From positions 806,001 through 870,000 of the forward strand of contig NZ_SRLA01000002.1 in the NCBI RefSeq assembly GCF_004745825.1: a DNA stretch of 64,000 nt, given 5' to 3'. The position numbers were made by a program, and so were the translations under genes. Positions within the stretch are counted from its first letter, which is position 1; each line of letters begins with the position of its first letter. The notes beneath the pieces were generated by a model that ran no database searches, was not told where the DNA came from, and was given only the letters and a program-made list of their open reading frames with translations. This document shows, piece after piece, positions 39,701 through 54,700 of the stretch. The stretch is from Hymenobacter fodinae (GTDB taxonomy: Bacteria; Bacteroidota; Bacteroidia; Cytophagales; Hymenobacteraceae).

Positions 39701-42700
39701 CCGCATCTTCGGGATGTACGGGGAGGTGACCAATGCCCGCACCTTAGCGGCTACCGTAGTTGCTGCCCGCCGCGGGCAGAGCATCACCACTATTGCGGCG
39801 CTCAAGAAAGCTATTGCCAGCTGCACCCCACGCGGCAAAGAAAACAAGTACCTGGCTCAGGTTTTTCAGGCCTTGCGCATTGAGGCCAACGATGAAATGG
39901 CGGCCTTACAGGAAATGCTGACGCAAACGGCACAAGTATTGCGCCCCGGCGGCCGACTGGTAGTGATGAGCTACCACTCCCTGGAAGACCGATTGGTCAA
40001 GAACTTCATGGCGAAAGGAAAATTCTTCGGCGAAGCCGAGAAAAACCTCTTCGGCCACACCAACACTCCCTTTGAGGTGCTCACACGCAAACCCGTGGAA
40101 GCCTCAGCGGAAGAGGTAGCCCTCAATCCCCGGGCCCGGAGCGCTAAGCTTCGGGTAGCGGTCAGGAAAGAGTAGCGCAATTCACCGCGAACCTTTCGGC
40201 CCTCACCGCAGGAATCTTCTAAAGAACTAAGCCAGTGGCAACCAATACACTTAAACCCGTCGCTAACCAGCCGCGCACCAACGCTCCCCGCCAAGCGGTG
40301 GAAACGGTGGTGCCCGAGCCGGTGCATACGCCTGAGCCGGCACCTGCACCACGGCCCACAGCCCGAGCGCCTAGGCCTACCGCCGCGCAACCTGTCCGGG
40401 CGCGCAGTACCTGGAGTGTATTTACGCTGCTAGAGCGCCTCACCCGTGTGGATGGCTTTTTTCAGGAGGGCCTACCGGTGCGCTACCTGCCTCACCTGCT
40501 GTTTGTGATGTTCCTGACGCTGGTGTACATCGGTAATACGCACTATGCCACCCGCATGAACCGCAGTATTCAGAAACTCAAGCTGGAAACCGAAGACCTG
40601 CGCGCCGACTACACCACGCTGTCATCGGATTATATGGAGGCCAGCAAGCAGAGCGAGGTAGCCCGCAAGGTAGCGGCCTACGGCTTGGTAGAAAGCTCCT
40701 CACCGCCGTTTCGTATTACCGTGCCTGCTGGCCGCCTCGATGAGGCTAAGCTAGAGGAAGTGCCGCTGCTGACCGCCGATTCTGTGTCGGCCATGGCCGC
40801 CCGCGCGAAGGCCGATTCTCTGCGCCGGGCCGCCGCTCTTACCCTTACCGCCGACGACTCGGTGGCTGAAGCGGCGCCGCCGATGCCCATAGGCCTAGAC
40901 GTTAACGGCAACCCCGTACCCACTACCGAATCATCTTCCAATCGTTCAGCCCCCCGCCGCAATGAAAGGAAACGTTAAGAAAAGTATTGTAACCCGCATC
41001 CGGCTGGCGTTCTTAGGCGTCTGCCTGTTTTCCTGTGCCATCGTCTGGAAGGTTTCGCAAATCCAGTTCAAGGAAGGTGCCCGCTGGAAAGCCCTGGAGC
41101 AGGAACGCCGCATTGTGTACCAGCCGGTGTTTGCCACCCGCGGTAACATCTTCGCGTCGGATGGGCGCAGCATTATGGCTACCTCATTGCCCTTCTACCG
41201 GGTAGCCTGGGACCCGTCAGTAGTAGAAAAAGCTACGTTTAATGCCAAGGTTGATTCCTTGGCGTTGCTGCTGTCGCGCTTTTTCGGCGACAGGACCCAG
41301 CAGGAGTATTTGCGTAGATTGAAGAATGCGCAGAGTAAGAAAGTCCGGTACATCCGCCTGAATTCCCGGCAGATCAACTTCCAGGAGAAGAAAGAGCTGG
41401 CGCAGTGGCCTATCTTCAGAGAAGGCAAAAACAAGGGCGGTGTCATTTTCGAAAAGGTAGACAAGCGCTTCCGCCCGTTTGGTGGCCTAGCGCAGCGCAC
41501 CATTGGCTTCGTGAACGAAGACAAGAACGGGGCAGGCCTAGAGTTTACCTTCAACCGTCATTTGGCGGGCAAAGATGGGGAGGCACTCTTTGAGCGCTTA
41601 CCCGGTGGCAACAAACCTATTTACGATGGCACCGAGGTAAAACCTCAGCCCGGCTACGATATCAAAACTACCCTGGATATCAACCTCCAGGACGTGGCTG
41701 AAAATGCTTTGTATAAGGCCCTGGTAGATAACGATGCCCAGTATGGCACCGTGATTCTGATGGAAGTAAAAACCGGCGAGTTGAAGGCCGTGGCCAATCT
41801 GGGCCGGGCCGCAGATGGCGTGTACCGTGAAGACTATAACTACGCCATTGCCGACCAGGGCCGGACGGAGCCGGGCTCTACGTTCAAGCTGGCTTCCTTG
41901 ATGGCTGTGCTGGAAGAAAACCCCGACCTGACGCTGGAAGACTCCGTGAACACCGGCAAAACCGGCGCCATGCGCATCGGGGGCGCTGTGAAAACCGACA
42001 CCCACGCCAATGGCTGGATTACTATCAAGCAGGTATTTGAGAAGTCTTCTAACATTGGGGTAGCCGTACTAGTGGATCGGTACTTTAATAAGAACCCCGA
42101 CAAGTACACCGACTACCTCAAGCGCTTTGGCCTCGACAAGCCCCTGGGCTTTCAAATGGCGGGGGAGGCCCGACCCTACGTGAAAGACCCGCACGACCGG
42201 AGCTGGAGCCGGACCTCGCTTACTACCATGTGCATTGGCTATGAGCTGAAGCTGGCTCCCTTACAAACGCTGGCCTTCTACAATGCTGTAGCCAACGGCG
42301 GCGTGAAGGTGCAGCCCATGATTGTAAAAGAGGTGAAGCAGGCCGATAACGTGGTGGAACGTTTCGAGCCTGTCGTGCTAAACCCTAAGATCTGCTCCGA
42401 CGAAACCTTGGAAAAGGTGCGGGCCATGATGGAGGGCGTAGTAAATGAAGGCACGGCCCGCGGCATCCGGACCAATGACTACGGCATTGCAGGTAAAACC
42501 GGCACTGCCTGGAAGTTCAAGAACGGGGCCTACACCCGCATGTACTCCACTAGCTTCTGCGGCTACTTCCCCGCCGACCAGCCCAAGTACAGCTGCATCG
42601 TGGTTGTAGACTCACCTAAACGCCGCGGTTGGTCGGGGGCTGAAGTAGCAGCTCCAGTATTCCGGGAAGTGGCCGACAAAGCCATGGCTCGCGACGCTGC

Positions 42701-45700
42701 TAGCCTGCGCCCTTTGTTGGCCCGCGCTCCGTCTTCCACTAAAGCCCGGGTTCCCTTCGTGCAAGTAGGCATGCAGGACGAACTGACCATGGTGTTTGGC
42801 CAACTGGGCGTGACTCACGAAGGCGCGACCAACGCCGACGATTGGGTCCGGACGATGGCTGACTCTAATGCCGGTAAGCTCAGCCTAAAGCCCATGGCCG
42901 TGCGCCCCGGCCGCGTGCCCAACGTTGCGGGCATGACTCTGCGTGATGCTCTGTTCCTGCTGGAAAACCGGGGACTCCGTGTCCGGACGGTAGGCAATGG
43001 CCGTGTAAAAACCCAGTCGCTGGCCGCTGGGAGCCCCGTACGGCGTGGAGCCGTAGTTGTTCTACAAATGGAGCCCATTGGGGGCCGCCCCATGGTTCCC
43101 GTACCCGCCCTGCCATCCACTGCTGGCACTGCTCCGCTGGCAGAAGAGAATCACTCGGGAGCTAGCAGCCTCGATGAGGAGCCTACCGTAGTGCCTAAAC
43201 CCGTTCTGCCGGCCTCTAAACCTAAGGGTGCCACTCCTGGTAAAGCGGCTGCTGCTACTAAGCCTAAACCCAAGCCGCGCGCCTAGCGCTAGGCCACTTG
43301 TTACAACCGCGCGTGCTGCGCTCGTCTTCAGAATTGCGTTTTGAATAAGTCTATCTCTTTTGCTTCTCTTCTCACGGCTGTTCGCGTAACGGCGCAGTCG
43401 GGCCCCACCGACGTATTGGTGACTGGCCTAACCCTGGACTCCCGTCAGGCTGGGCCGGGCGTGGTGTTCTTTGCCCTGCGCGGTACCGCCAATGATGGTC
43501 ACCAATTTATTCCGAAAGCGGTAGAGTTGGGCGCGGCCGTTATTGTGTGCGAAGAGCTACCTGCTGATCTAAACCCGGCCACAGCTTATGTGCAGGTAAA
43601 AGACAGCGCCGAGGCTATGGCCTACATGGCCGCCGAATTCTACGGCCATCCTTCCCGGAAGCTGCAACTGGTGGGTGTTACGGGCACGAATGGCAAGACC
43701 ACCTGCGCCACCATGCTCCATAAGCTGTTCCGGGAGCTGGGCTACCATTGCGGCCTGCTGAGCACGGTGCAGAATCAAATTGACGAGCAAGTAATACCCG
43801 CTACGCACACCACCCCCGACGCTATTCGGCTGAATGAGCTGCTGGCGCGCATGGTGCAAGCCAGCTGCACGCACGTGTTCATGGAAGTGAGTTCCCACGC
43901 CGTGGTGCAGCACCGCGTAACTGGCCTACAGTTCGCGGGCGGCATCTTCACTAATCTCACCCACGACCACCTTGACTATCACGGCACCTTCGACGCTTAT
44001 CTGAAGGCCAAGAAAGGCTTTTTTGATATGCTGCCGAAGTCGGCCTTTGCCCTCACCAACGCCGACGATAAGCGCGGCCCCGTGATGTTGCAGAACGTGG
44101 TGGGACGCCGGGAGTCATACTCCATGCGCGGGCCGGCCACGTTCCGGGGCAAGCTGATTGAAAATGCCGTGCACGGACTCCACCTTGAGGTAGATGGCCG
44201 GGAGGCGCAGTTCCGGCTGATTGGCGTGTTCAATGCCTACAACCTGCTGGCCATTTATGGCGCGGCGGTGCTGCTAGGGGAGGAGCCTATGGAAGTACTG
44301 ACGGTGCTGTCGGGGCTGACTTCAGCGCCCGGTCGCTTCGAGCCCATTCTGGCTGAGAAAACTCGCATCACGGGTATTGTAGATTACGCCCACACGCCCG
44401 ATGCGCTGGAAAATGTGCTGCAAACCATTGCCGAAATCCGCCAGCCTAGCCAGCAGGTAATTACGGTGGTAGGCTGCGGCGGCAACCGCGACGGTGCCAA
44501 GCGGCCCATTATGGCGCGTCTGGCCAGTCAGCTCTCCAATCGGGCCGTACTTACTTCTGATAATCCTCGCTTCGAAGACCCCAACGACATTCTGCAGCAA
44601 ATGCAAGCCGGCGTACCCGCTGCTGACCAAGGAAAGGTACTGACCATACCGGACCGCCGCGAGGCTATTAAAACAGCCGTAGCACTGGCTCAACCCGGCG
44701 ACATCGTGCTGGTGGCTGGCAAGGGCCACGAGGCCTACCAGGAAATCAAAGGTGTCCGCTCCGAATTTGACGATAAACAGGTGCTGGTGGAGATGTTCAA
44801 CTTGCTGGGCAAGTGATAGTAAGGCTAACTGCCGCTGAATAGTCCAAAATCTGCGAAAACACAACGTTTGACCTCAAGCTAAAAACCCGAACCTTTGCAG
44901 CTTGGAACTCCCCTGACCCTTACCAGCTGACCCTCGCGCCCATGCTTTATTACCTCTTCAATTACCTCTACAAAGTGCACCATCTGCCGGGCGCGGGTGT
45001 ATTTCAGTACATTTCGTTTCGGGCGGCGCTTGCCGTAGTAACCTCGCTAATCATTGCACAATTCTTTGGTAAACCCCTGATCCGGAAGCTTCAAATGCTG
45101 CAGATCGGCGAAACTGTGCGCGACCTAGGTCTGCAGGGCCAGATGGAGAAGAAGGGTACCCCCACCATGGGAGGCCTGATTATTCTGCTGGCTATCCTGG
45201 TGCCCGTGCTGTTGTTCGCCAAGCTCGACAACATTTACATTGTACTCATGCTGCTGAGCACAGTCTGGCTGGGCATCATTGGTTTTGTAGATGACTATAT
45301 TAAAGTAGTTAAGAAGGATAAGGAAGGCCTCGCAGGGCGCTTCAAGGTGCTAGGCCAGGTAGGCCTCGGCATTACGGTGGGCTGGGTGTTGTTCTTCTCC
45401 AACGATGTAACTGTACGCCAGTATGCCCTAGCAAATGGCTCCTTCTCGGCCGTGGACGCTAGTGGGGTGTATCAGGATGTGAAGCTCATGATTACCACAG
45501 TGCCCTTCCTAAAGAACAATGAGTTGAACTACGGCGACCTGTTTGCCACTGCCGGCGACTTCTTCAACGAGTACTACGCCTTCTTCTACATTCCCATTGT
45601 CATCCTCATCATCACGGCCGTGAGCAACGGCGCCAACATAACCGACGGCCTAGATGGCCTAGCGGCCGGCACCTCGGCCATTATCGGTATTACCCTGGCT

Positions 45701-48700
45701 ATCTTTTGCTTCGTAAGCGGTAACGCCCTGCTGGCCGACTACCTAGACGTGATGTTCATTCCGAACTCCGGTGAGTTGGTAATCTTTTGTACGGCGTTCG
45801 TGGGAGCCTGCGTGGGTTTCCTGTGGTATAACTCGTATCCGGCTCAGGTATTTATGGGCGATACGGGTTCACTGGCCATCGGCGGCATCATTGCCGTGCT
45901 AGCCATCATTGTGCGCAAAGAGTTGCTGATTCCGGTGTTGTGTGGGGTGTTTCTGGTAGAGAACCTCTCGGTAATGGTGCAAGTGAGCTACTTCAAATAC
46001 ACCAAGCGCAAGTACGGTGAAGGCCGCCGCCTCCTGCGCATGTCGCCCTTGCACCACCACTACCAGAAGCTCGGGTATCACGAGTCTAAAATTGTGTCGC
46101 GCTTCTGGATTGTGGGCATCATGCTGGCCGTTTTGACCCTTGTAACGCTGAAACTTCGCTAAGGAAACGCTAGAAGACAACGTCTAAAACTGAAGTTCTT
46201 CTCTCGCAGCTGATCAAGCACAACCATTACCTCTGAGTTCTAAGCTTCTTTCCTCCCATGTCTAAAATTGTCATTCTAGGAGCTGCTGAAAGTGGAGTAG
46301 GGGCCGCCTTGCTGGCTCATGCCAAGGGACACAGCGTGTTCGTGTCGGACCGCGGGCCTATTCAGCAACTCTACAAGGATAAGTTGACCGAGGCCGGAAT
46401 TCGCTTTGAAGAAAACCAGCATAGCCTCGATGAGCTGCTGCTGGCGGATGAAGTAGTGAAAAGCCCTGGCATTCCGGAAAAGGTTGCGGTTATCAAGGCC
46501 TTGCGCGAGCGGAACATTCCCATCATTTCGGAAATAGAGCTGGCAGGCCGCTACACTAACGCTAAGTGCATTTGCATCACAGGCACTAACGGGAAAACCA
46601 CTACCACGCTGCTTACCTATCATTTGCTGAAAGAAGCAGGACTGAAGGTAGGCCTAGCAGGCAACGTGGGATTCAGCCTGGCCGAGCAGGTGATTGAGGA
46701 TAAGCACGACTATTACGTGGTGGAGCTGAGCAGCTTCCAGCTAGATGACACTTACGAGTTCCGCCCGTGGATTTCTGTGCTACTCAACATCACCCCCGAC
46801 CACCTCGACCGGTACGGCTACTCTATGGAGCAGTACGCGCTGGCCAAGCTGCGCATCATGCGCAATCAGGATAGCTCAGACTACTTCATCTATAATGCCG
46901 ATGATGAGGTAATTCAGCGGTACTTCCAGGCAGCTCTCCGGCCCGTTAGGCAAATGCCGTTTAGCCTGCACGGCCGGCCCGACTATCAACTGGCGGCTTG
47001 TTACGACTCGGAAGACGAAATCTGCGTGGATATGCAGCCCGGTTATTACAGTGAGCGGGAAAAAATCAGCACGGCTGATTCCCCACTTATCGGGCAACAC
47101 AACCGCCAAAACACCATGGCCGCCGTGCTAGCGGCCCGGATAGCAGGCCTAACCAAGGAGCAGATTGAAGCCGCTCTGGCTACTTTCCGGAATGCTGAGC
47201 ACCGCTTACAGCCGGTGGGCGAGGTGAAGGGTGCCCGCTTCATCAACGACAGCAAAGCCACCAACGTTGAAGCGGCCTGGTTTGCGCTCGACGGCATCCG
47301 TCAGCCCATCGTCTGGATTGCTGGCGGCACTGACAAAGGCAACGATTACAGTACCCTAGTGCCGCTAGTGCAAGCCCGCGTGAAAGCGCTTATTTGCTTA
47401 GGAGTTGATAACGAGAAGCTAAAAACCGCGTTTGGGTCGGTGGTGCCGCACCTAGAAGAGACTCGTAGCATGGAAGCCGCCGTGCGCCGGGCTGCTGAGC
47501 TGGCCACTGAAGGCGACGTGGTACTGCTCTCACCGGCCTGTGCCAGCTTCGATCTGTTCCGTAACTACGAAGACCGCGGCCAGCAATTCATTGAGCAAGT
47601 CGAGAAATTAATGGAGGCCTAGGCCAGCCTTTTAGTCATACCAGCGCTTAAGTCGATTCAGTACTCACCCTTTTTCCTCTGTACCACGCTATGGAACCGA
47701 TAACCAACTGGCTACGGCAAAATCTGAAGGGCGACCCCATTCTGTGGGGCATTGTGCTGCTGTTTTCCTTCATCAGTATTGCGGTGGTATACTCCTCAAC
47801 GGGCACCCTGGCCTACAAGCAGCAGGGTGGCAACACAGAGTATTACTTACTGAAGCACACTGGCCTAATCTTCTTCGGACTGGCATTTATGTGGCTGGCG
47901 CACCGCATTGATTACCGCTATTACTCGCGCCTTTCCTTGTACGCACTGCTCATTTCGGTGCCGCTGCTGCTATTCACGTACATGCTCGGGCCATCGGTGA
48001 ACGGAGCTTCGCGCTGGCTGACTATTCCCGTTATCAACCAAACTTTTCAGCCTTCTGACTTAGCCAAGCTGGCGCTGATTTCGCACTTGGCTTCTATGCT
48101 CAGCCGGCGGCAGCAGCACGTAGATGATTTCAAGACCACATTGCTACCCGTAATGCTATGGGTGGGTATTATTTGTGGTCTTATTATTCTATCGAACGCC
48201 TCCACGGCCCTGCTGCTGTTTGCCACTTGCTTGCTGCTCATGTTCATTGGTCGCGTGCCGCTGAAGCAAATGGCCGTGATGGTAGCCATTGGGGTGCTGG
48301 TAGGGGGAATAGGCCTCACCGCTGGGCAACGCTACAAAACGGTGCTGTCGCGTATCGAAAACTTCACCGACAAGAGCAAGCCAGTGCCCTTCCAGTTGGA
48401 ACACGCTTACATTGCCGAGGCCACGGGTGGTATTTTCGGCAAGGGCCCTGGTAAGAGCACGGAGCGCAACATTATGCCACACCCGTACTCCGACTTTATC
48501 TACGCCATCATCATTGAAGAATATGGCCTGTTTGGCGGGGTAGTGGTGCTGTTCTTATACCTAGCCTTCCTGTATCGGGGGCTGAAAACGGTGATGAATA
48601 GCTACGGCGCTTTTGGCGGATTGCTCTCGGCAGGTCTGAGCTTTAGTTTGGTCTTGCAGGCCATGGTGAACATGGGCGTAGCCGTGGGACTAGGCCCCAT

Positions 48701-51700
48701 TACGGGTCTACCGCTGCCGCTGCTCAGCATGGGCGGTACCTCACTGATTTTTACGGGTATCAGCATCGGGATTATTCTGGCTGTGAGCCGTGGGGAGCGG
48801 GAAATTCGCCCCATGGTGGGTGAGCCTGAAGATACCGCCCGCATTCCCCGCGTATCGTCGTACGCTTAATCACACCAGCTTCCGAAAGCTGCTACGCTTG
48901 GCCTAGCCGCTCTATTGCTTTTCTACTGAATGCCCACATCCAAGTCTACATCTGCTCCGGCTCCTTACCGCGTCATCATTAGTGGCGGCGGCACGGGCGG
49001 ACATATTTTCCCTGCGGTGGCTATTGCCAATGAGCTGCGCCGCCGTCAGCCCAACGCAGAGATTCTATTCGTGGGGGCCAATGGCCGCATGGAGATGACG
49101 CGCGTGCCCGAGGCTGGCTACGAGATTGTGGGGCTAGACATCAGTGGCCTACAGCGCCGCCTTACCCCAGAAAACCTGCTGTTCCCCATCAAGGTGATGC
49201 GCGCCGTGCGGAAGGCTGGTAAACTGATTGAAAAATTCCGGCCTGATGCTGTAGTAGGAGTCGGCGGCTATGCTTCCGCGCCCGTGCTATTAGCCGCCAC
49301 CTCACGCGGTATTCCGGCCCTGATTCAGGAGCAGAATTCCTATGCTGGTCTCGTCAACAAGCTCCTAGCCCGCCGGGTACAGCGTATTTGTGTGGCCTAT
49401 GAGGGCATGCAGAGCTTCTTTCCCGCCGATAAGTTGGTGCTGACCGGCAACCCTGTGCGCACTGAAATTGCCAGCGGTCAGCGCGAGGAGGCTTTGCAGT
49501 TCTTCGGGTTACGGCCAGATAAGCCCGTGCTCCTGGTGATTGGGGGCAGCCTGGGTGCCCGCACGCTCAACCAAGCCACCGCCGCCGCGCTGCCTCGCCT
49601 ACGCGAAGCGGGCGTGCAACTGCTGTGGCAAACCGGCAAGCTGTATTTCCCCGAAGCTGAAAAACAAGCCGCACCCTACGCTTCCGACAACCTACACGCG
49701 CTGGAGTTCGTGCGGCGCATGGACCTGGCCTACGCCGCAGCCGATGTGGTCGTGAGTCGGGCTGGGGCGCTGTCTGTATCAGAGTTATGCCTCACCGGCA
49801 AGCCTAGTATCCTGGTGCCCTCGCCCAACGTGGCCGAAGACCACCAGACTAAAAATGCGCTGGCACTGTCCACGCGGCAGGCGGCGGTGCTGATTCCTGA
49901 TGCCGAAGCCGGGGCCCGTCTGTATAACGAAGCGCTAGGCCTCTTGCAGGACACTGTTCAGCAGCAGCGCCTTGCCACCAATATCCGGGCGCTGGCCCAC
50001 CCCGATGCCACGGCTACCATCGTGGATGAACTTCTAGCCCTCATGGAACACTAATGAACCCGGTCGCAGCAACTCCCTACGTATTCTTTTTGGGTATTGG
50101 TGGCATCGGTATGTCAGCCCTAGCGCGCTGGTTTAAGGCCAACGGGCATTCTGTGAGCGGGTATGATAAAACCCCCACGCCCTTAACCGAGGCCTTGGCC
50201 GCCGAAGGCATTACCGTGCACTACCATGATGCCGTAGAAAATATTCCGGTAGAAGTGCGTGAAAACCGCACGCAAACACTGGTAGTACTCACCCCCGCCA
50301 TCCCCAAAGATCATCAGGAATGGGCGTGGCTACGTGAACAGGGCTACGACATCCGGAAGCGTAGTCAGGTGCTAGGCCTGCTCACTCAAGGTCGACCGAC
50401 AATTGCGGTGGCTGGCACGCACGGCAAAACTACTACCAGCAGTATGGTGGCACACCTCCTGCACCATGCTGGAGTGCCCAGCGCCGCTTTTTTAGGTGGC
50501 ATTTCCGTGAACTTGGGCTCCAACCTACTCCTGCCGCCCACACCGGCAGAGCTAACTGCCCGAAATGCTTCGTTGGCTCCCGACCAAGTGCCTGTAGTAG
50601 TGGAGGCCGACGAATACGACCGAAGCTTTCTAACACTGTACCCCGATGTGGCCATTGTCACTAGTACCGATGCCGACCACCTCGACATCTATGGCGACAA
50701 AGAAGCCCTGGTAGAATCGTTCCGCCAGTTTGTGGGTCAGATCAAGCCTGGCGGTACGTTGATTATTAATCATACGGCCGATTCTAGCGTGGCGCAGGCG
50801 GCACCTGCCGGCGTGCGTGTCATTCGTTATGGGCTTTCTCCCGAGCAAGGCCCAGAGCTATATGCTGATGCTATAACAGCCCAGGGGCATCAATTCCGGT
50901 TCGATATGCATGGTCCGCACGGCACGGTAAGAGGCCTAGAGCTAGCCGTGCCCGGTTATCACAATGTGGAAAACATGTTGGCGGCGGCCTGCGTAGGCCA
51001 GTTGTATGGGCTCAACACTGGGCAACTGCAAGCGGCAGTAGCGGCCTACCGTGGCGTAAAGCGCCGCTTTGAGTTCATCCTGACTGCTGGGGCCACCCAT
51101 CCCGACCATGTGTACGTGGATGATTATGCTCACCACCCACGCGAAATCGAGGCTTTCCTACGTTCCTTGCGGGCACTCTACCCGGGGCGCAAGTTGCGCG
51201 TAGTTTTTCAACCTCACTTGTTCTCTCGCACCCGCGACTTTGCGCCCGGATTCGCTGAGAGTCTGAGTCTTGCTGATGAAGTAGTGCTGATGGATATCTA
51301 CCCCGCTCGGGAGTTGCCTATGCCTGGTGTAACATCAGAATTGATTTTGTCCCAAATAACAGCACCGGTAAAATCGATACAGTCGCGTGAAGAAATTTTG
51401 ACAAATGCCGAAACTGATACGAATTTTGACGTATTAGCCACCGTAGGAGCAGGAGATATCGATCAACTAGTTCCTCGTTTAAGGAATATTCTGAATATTC
51501 GCTGGAATGGAGCTGAAGCGTAAAGCCAACCATCTGCTATTTGCTACCGCCTGCCTGGTTTTGCTGGGTGGGCTTGGGGTATTTGCTGGTGTCCGGCAGG
51601 CTCATCGGCCGGTGGGAGGTGTTATTGTGCGCATCAGCAACGAGTTCAACAACTTCTTTATCAGCGAGCGAGAAGTAACCAGTCTGCTCACCCGGCAGGG

Positions 51701-54700
51701 GCGCGACCGGCTAGAAGGCACCGACCCCGCAGAACTGAACCTGAAGGCCTTGGAAGCCCGCCTGAAAGCTCACAGCTTTGTGAAAGATGCGCAAGTATAC
51801 CGTGACCTATCGGGCAACTTGCACGCTGATGTTCGCCAGAACCGCCCTATTGCCCGGTTGGTACACGCCGATTCGCGCCAAGATTTTTACTTGGATGCGG
51901 CCGGGGAAAAGCTGCCACTCTCTCCATTGTTTACTGCCCGTGTTGTGCCAATTGCGCGCTTGGGCGGGCAACCACTGACGGCCACTTTTTTTCAAGATTC
52001 CACCGGCGCCCCATACCTCGAGTTTCTACGCTATATTGATGAGAAACCTTTCTGGCGCGCTCAAGTAGCCGAGGTGTTTATCAGTCCTAATGGCAAGCTT
52101 TCTTTCACCCAGCAAGTGGGAGACCAGCGAGTAGAATTTGGCTTTCCTGAGAATATTTCGGAAAAATTTGCGAAACTGATGGTATTTTACCGTCAAATTC
52201 CTCCGGTTCTGGGCTGGGACACGTACCACCGCGTCAACGTGGAGTACAAGGACCAGATCATCTGTGAATAACTATATCTGCATAAATAGCCGAAAAACGC
52301 ACTTTTTCGACCACAACCTACCTGCACGCAACCTCCACTCTCGCCCTCCCTTCTCATGCAAAACGATAAAATTGTAGTTGGCCTCGACATCGGCACCACC
52401 AAAATTTGCGCCCTGGTGGGGCGAAAAAACGAATTTGGTAAGCTTGAAATTCTGGGCATGGGGAAAGCTGTGTCGGAGGGCGTGGTGCGCGGTATTGTGT
52501 CGAATATCGACAAGACCGTTGACGCCATCAAGAAAGCCATCCGGCAGGCAGAGGAACAGTCGGGTATTAACATTGGCGTTGTGAACGTGGGTATTGCCGG
52601 CCAGCATATCCGCAGCCTGCAGCACAACGGCAGCATCACGCGCGCCTCCTCCGACAACGAGATTACCCTCGATGACGTGAACCGCCTGACCAACGATATG
52701 TATCGGTTGGTGACGCCTCCTGGCTCTGAAATCATCCACGTAATGCCCCAAGATTACAAGGTGGATTATGAGGAGGGCATTATGGACCCAGTGGGAATGT
52801 CGGGAGTGCGCCTGGAGGGCAACTTTCACATCATCACAGCCCAGAGCACCGCAATCAATAACATCAATAAGTGCGTTACGAAGGCAGGCCTAGAAATTGA
52901 TAACCTCATTCTGGAGCCGCTGGCTTCTTCTATGTCGGTGCTGAGCGACGAGGAGAAGGAAGCTGGCGTGGCTCTTATTGACATTGGGGGCGGCACCACT
53001 GACCTAGCTATCTTCAAAGACGGCATCATTCGTCACGCAGCCGTACTGCCCTTCGGTGGTAATATCGTGACTTCTGATATCAAGCAGGGCTGCTTGGTGA
53101 TGCAAAACCAAGCTGAACAGCTGAAGGTGAAGTTCGGTAAAGCTATTGCCGAAGAAGCCAGCGAATACGAAATTGTCAGCATCCCTGGCCTACGCGACCG
53201 GGCTCCTAAGGAAATTTCTCTCAAGAATCTGGCCTATATCATTGAGGCCCGGATGGAAGAAATTGTGGAGTTGGTATATGCCGAAATTCAGCGCCTGGGC
53301 TTTCAGGATAAGCTGGCCGCCGGCATTGTGCTAACAGGTGGCGGTTCGCAGTTGCAGAACTTAGTGCAACTTACTGAGTATGTAACCGGCATGGATACCC
53401 GTATTGGATATCCAAATGAGCACCTTGGTAAGAGCCGCATTGAGGCGGTGAAGTCACCAATGTATGCTACCACCGTAGGCCTCGTGCTGGCTGGCTACCG
53501 TTCACTGGATGACCGCTTAGCTCAGCGTGGTTTCGAGGAGCCCGAGCAGCAAGCGTACCACCGTCCGGCTGCTCCGGAGCCCCGCCCCGTGGTGGTGCCC
53601 GCACCCCAGCCGGTAGCGCAGCAGCCCACCCAGGCTCCTGCCCAACCAGAAGCTCCTAAAAAGTCGTCGGGAGCTGGTAAGTTTTTCCAGGATATCATCA
53701 GCCGGACCAAAGGCTTGCTGATTGATGATTTTGACGACAAGCAATATTAGGTGATGGGGGTCTTAGGGACTTGGGGTCTTGGCTGTTTCGTTGGAATGAT
53801 GAAGTTGACCAAGCTGCAAGTACCCATTAGCCAAGACCTCAAGTCCCCAAGACCCTAAGATCTTAACTCATGAATTTTACATTTGATATTCCGGCACAGT
53901 CCAGGTCCATCATAAAGGTGATTGGCGTAGGAGGCGGCGGTTCTAACGCCGTCAACCACATGTTTAGCCAAGGCATCAAGGACGTGGAGTTCGTGATTTG
54001 CAATACGGATAAGCAAGCACTGGCTTCTTCCACTGTTCCTAACCGCCTGCAGATTGGCGCCGACCTAACCGAAGGGCTAGGTGCAGGAGCCAATCCTGAG
54101 CGCGGAAAGCAAGCGGCTATTGAAAGCCGTGAGCAAATCCGGGAACTGCTCAGCAACGGCACCAAAATGGTGTTTATCACGGCGGGCATGGGCGGTGGTA
54201 CCGGTACTGGTGCCGCACCCGTTATTGCGAAAGTGGCCAAGGAGCTAGGCATCCTCACGGTAGGCATCGTGACGGCGCCGTTCATGTTTGAGGGAAAGAA
54301 GAAGCGCCAGCAGGCAGAGCACGGCATTAAGGAGCTGAGCGATAACTGCGACACGGTGCTGGTTATCCTCAACGACAAGCTGCGTGAGATTTATGGCAAC
54401 CTGCCTATCCGCTCAGCCTTTGCCAAGGCGGATAATGTGCTGAGCACAGCCGCTAAGTCTATAGCCGAAATAATCACTGTTACGGCCGATGTAAACGTCG
54501 ACTTTGAAGACGTGAAAACGGTTATGAAAGACTCTGGCGCGGCCGTGATGGGTAGCAGCATTACGGAAGGGGAGAACCGGGCGCAGCGTGCGGCCGAGGA
54601 GGCCCTGGCCTCTCCGCTGCTGAACAATACCGATATTCATGGTGCGCAGAAAATTCTGCTCAGCATTATGTCGGGCGACCAGGCCGAGCTGGAAATGGAT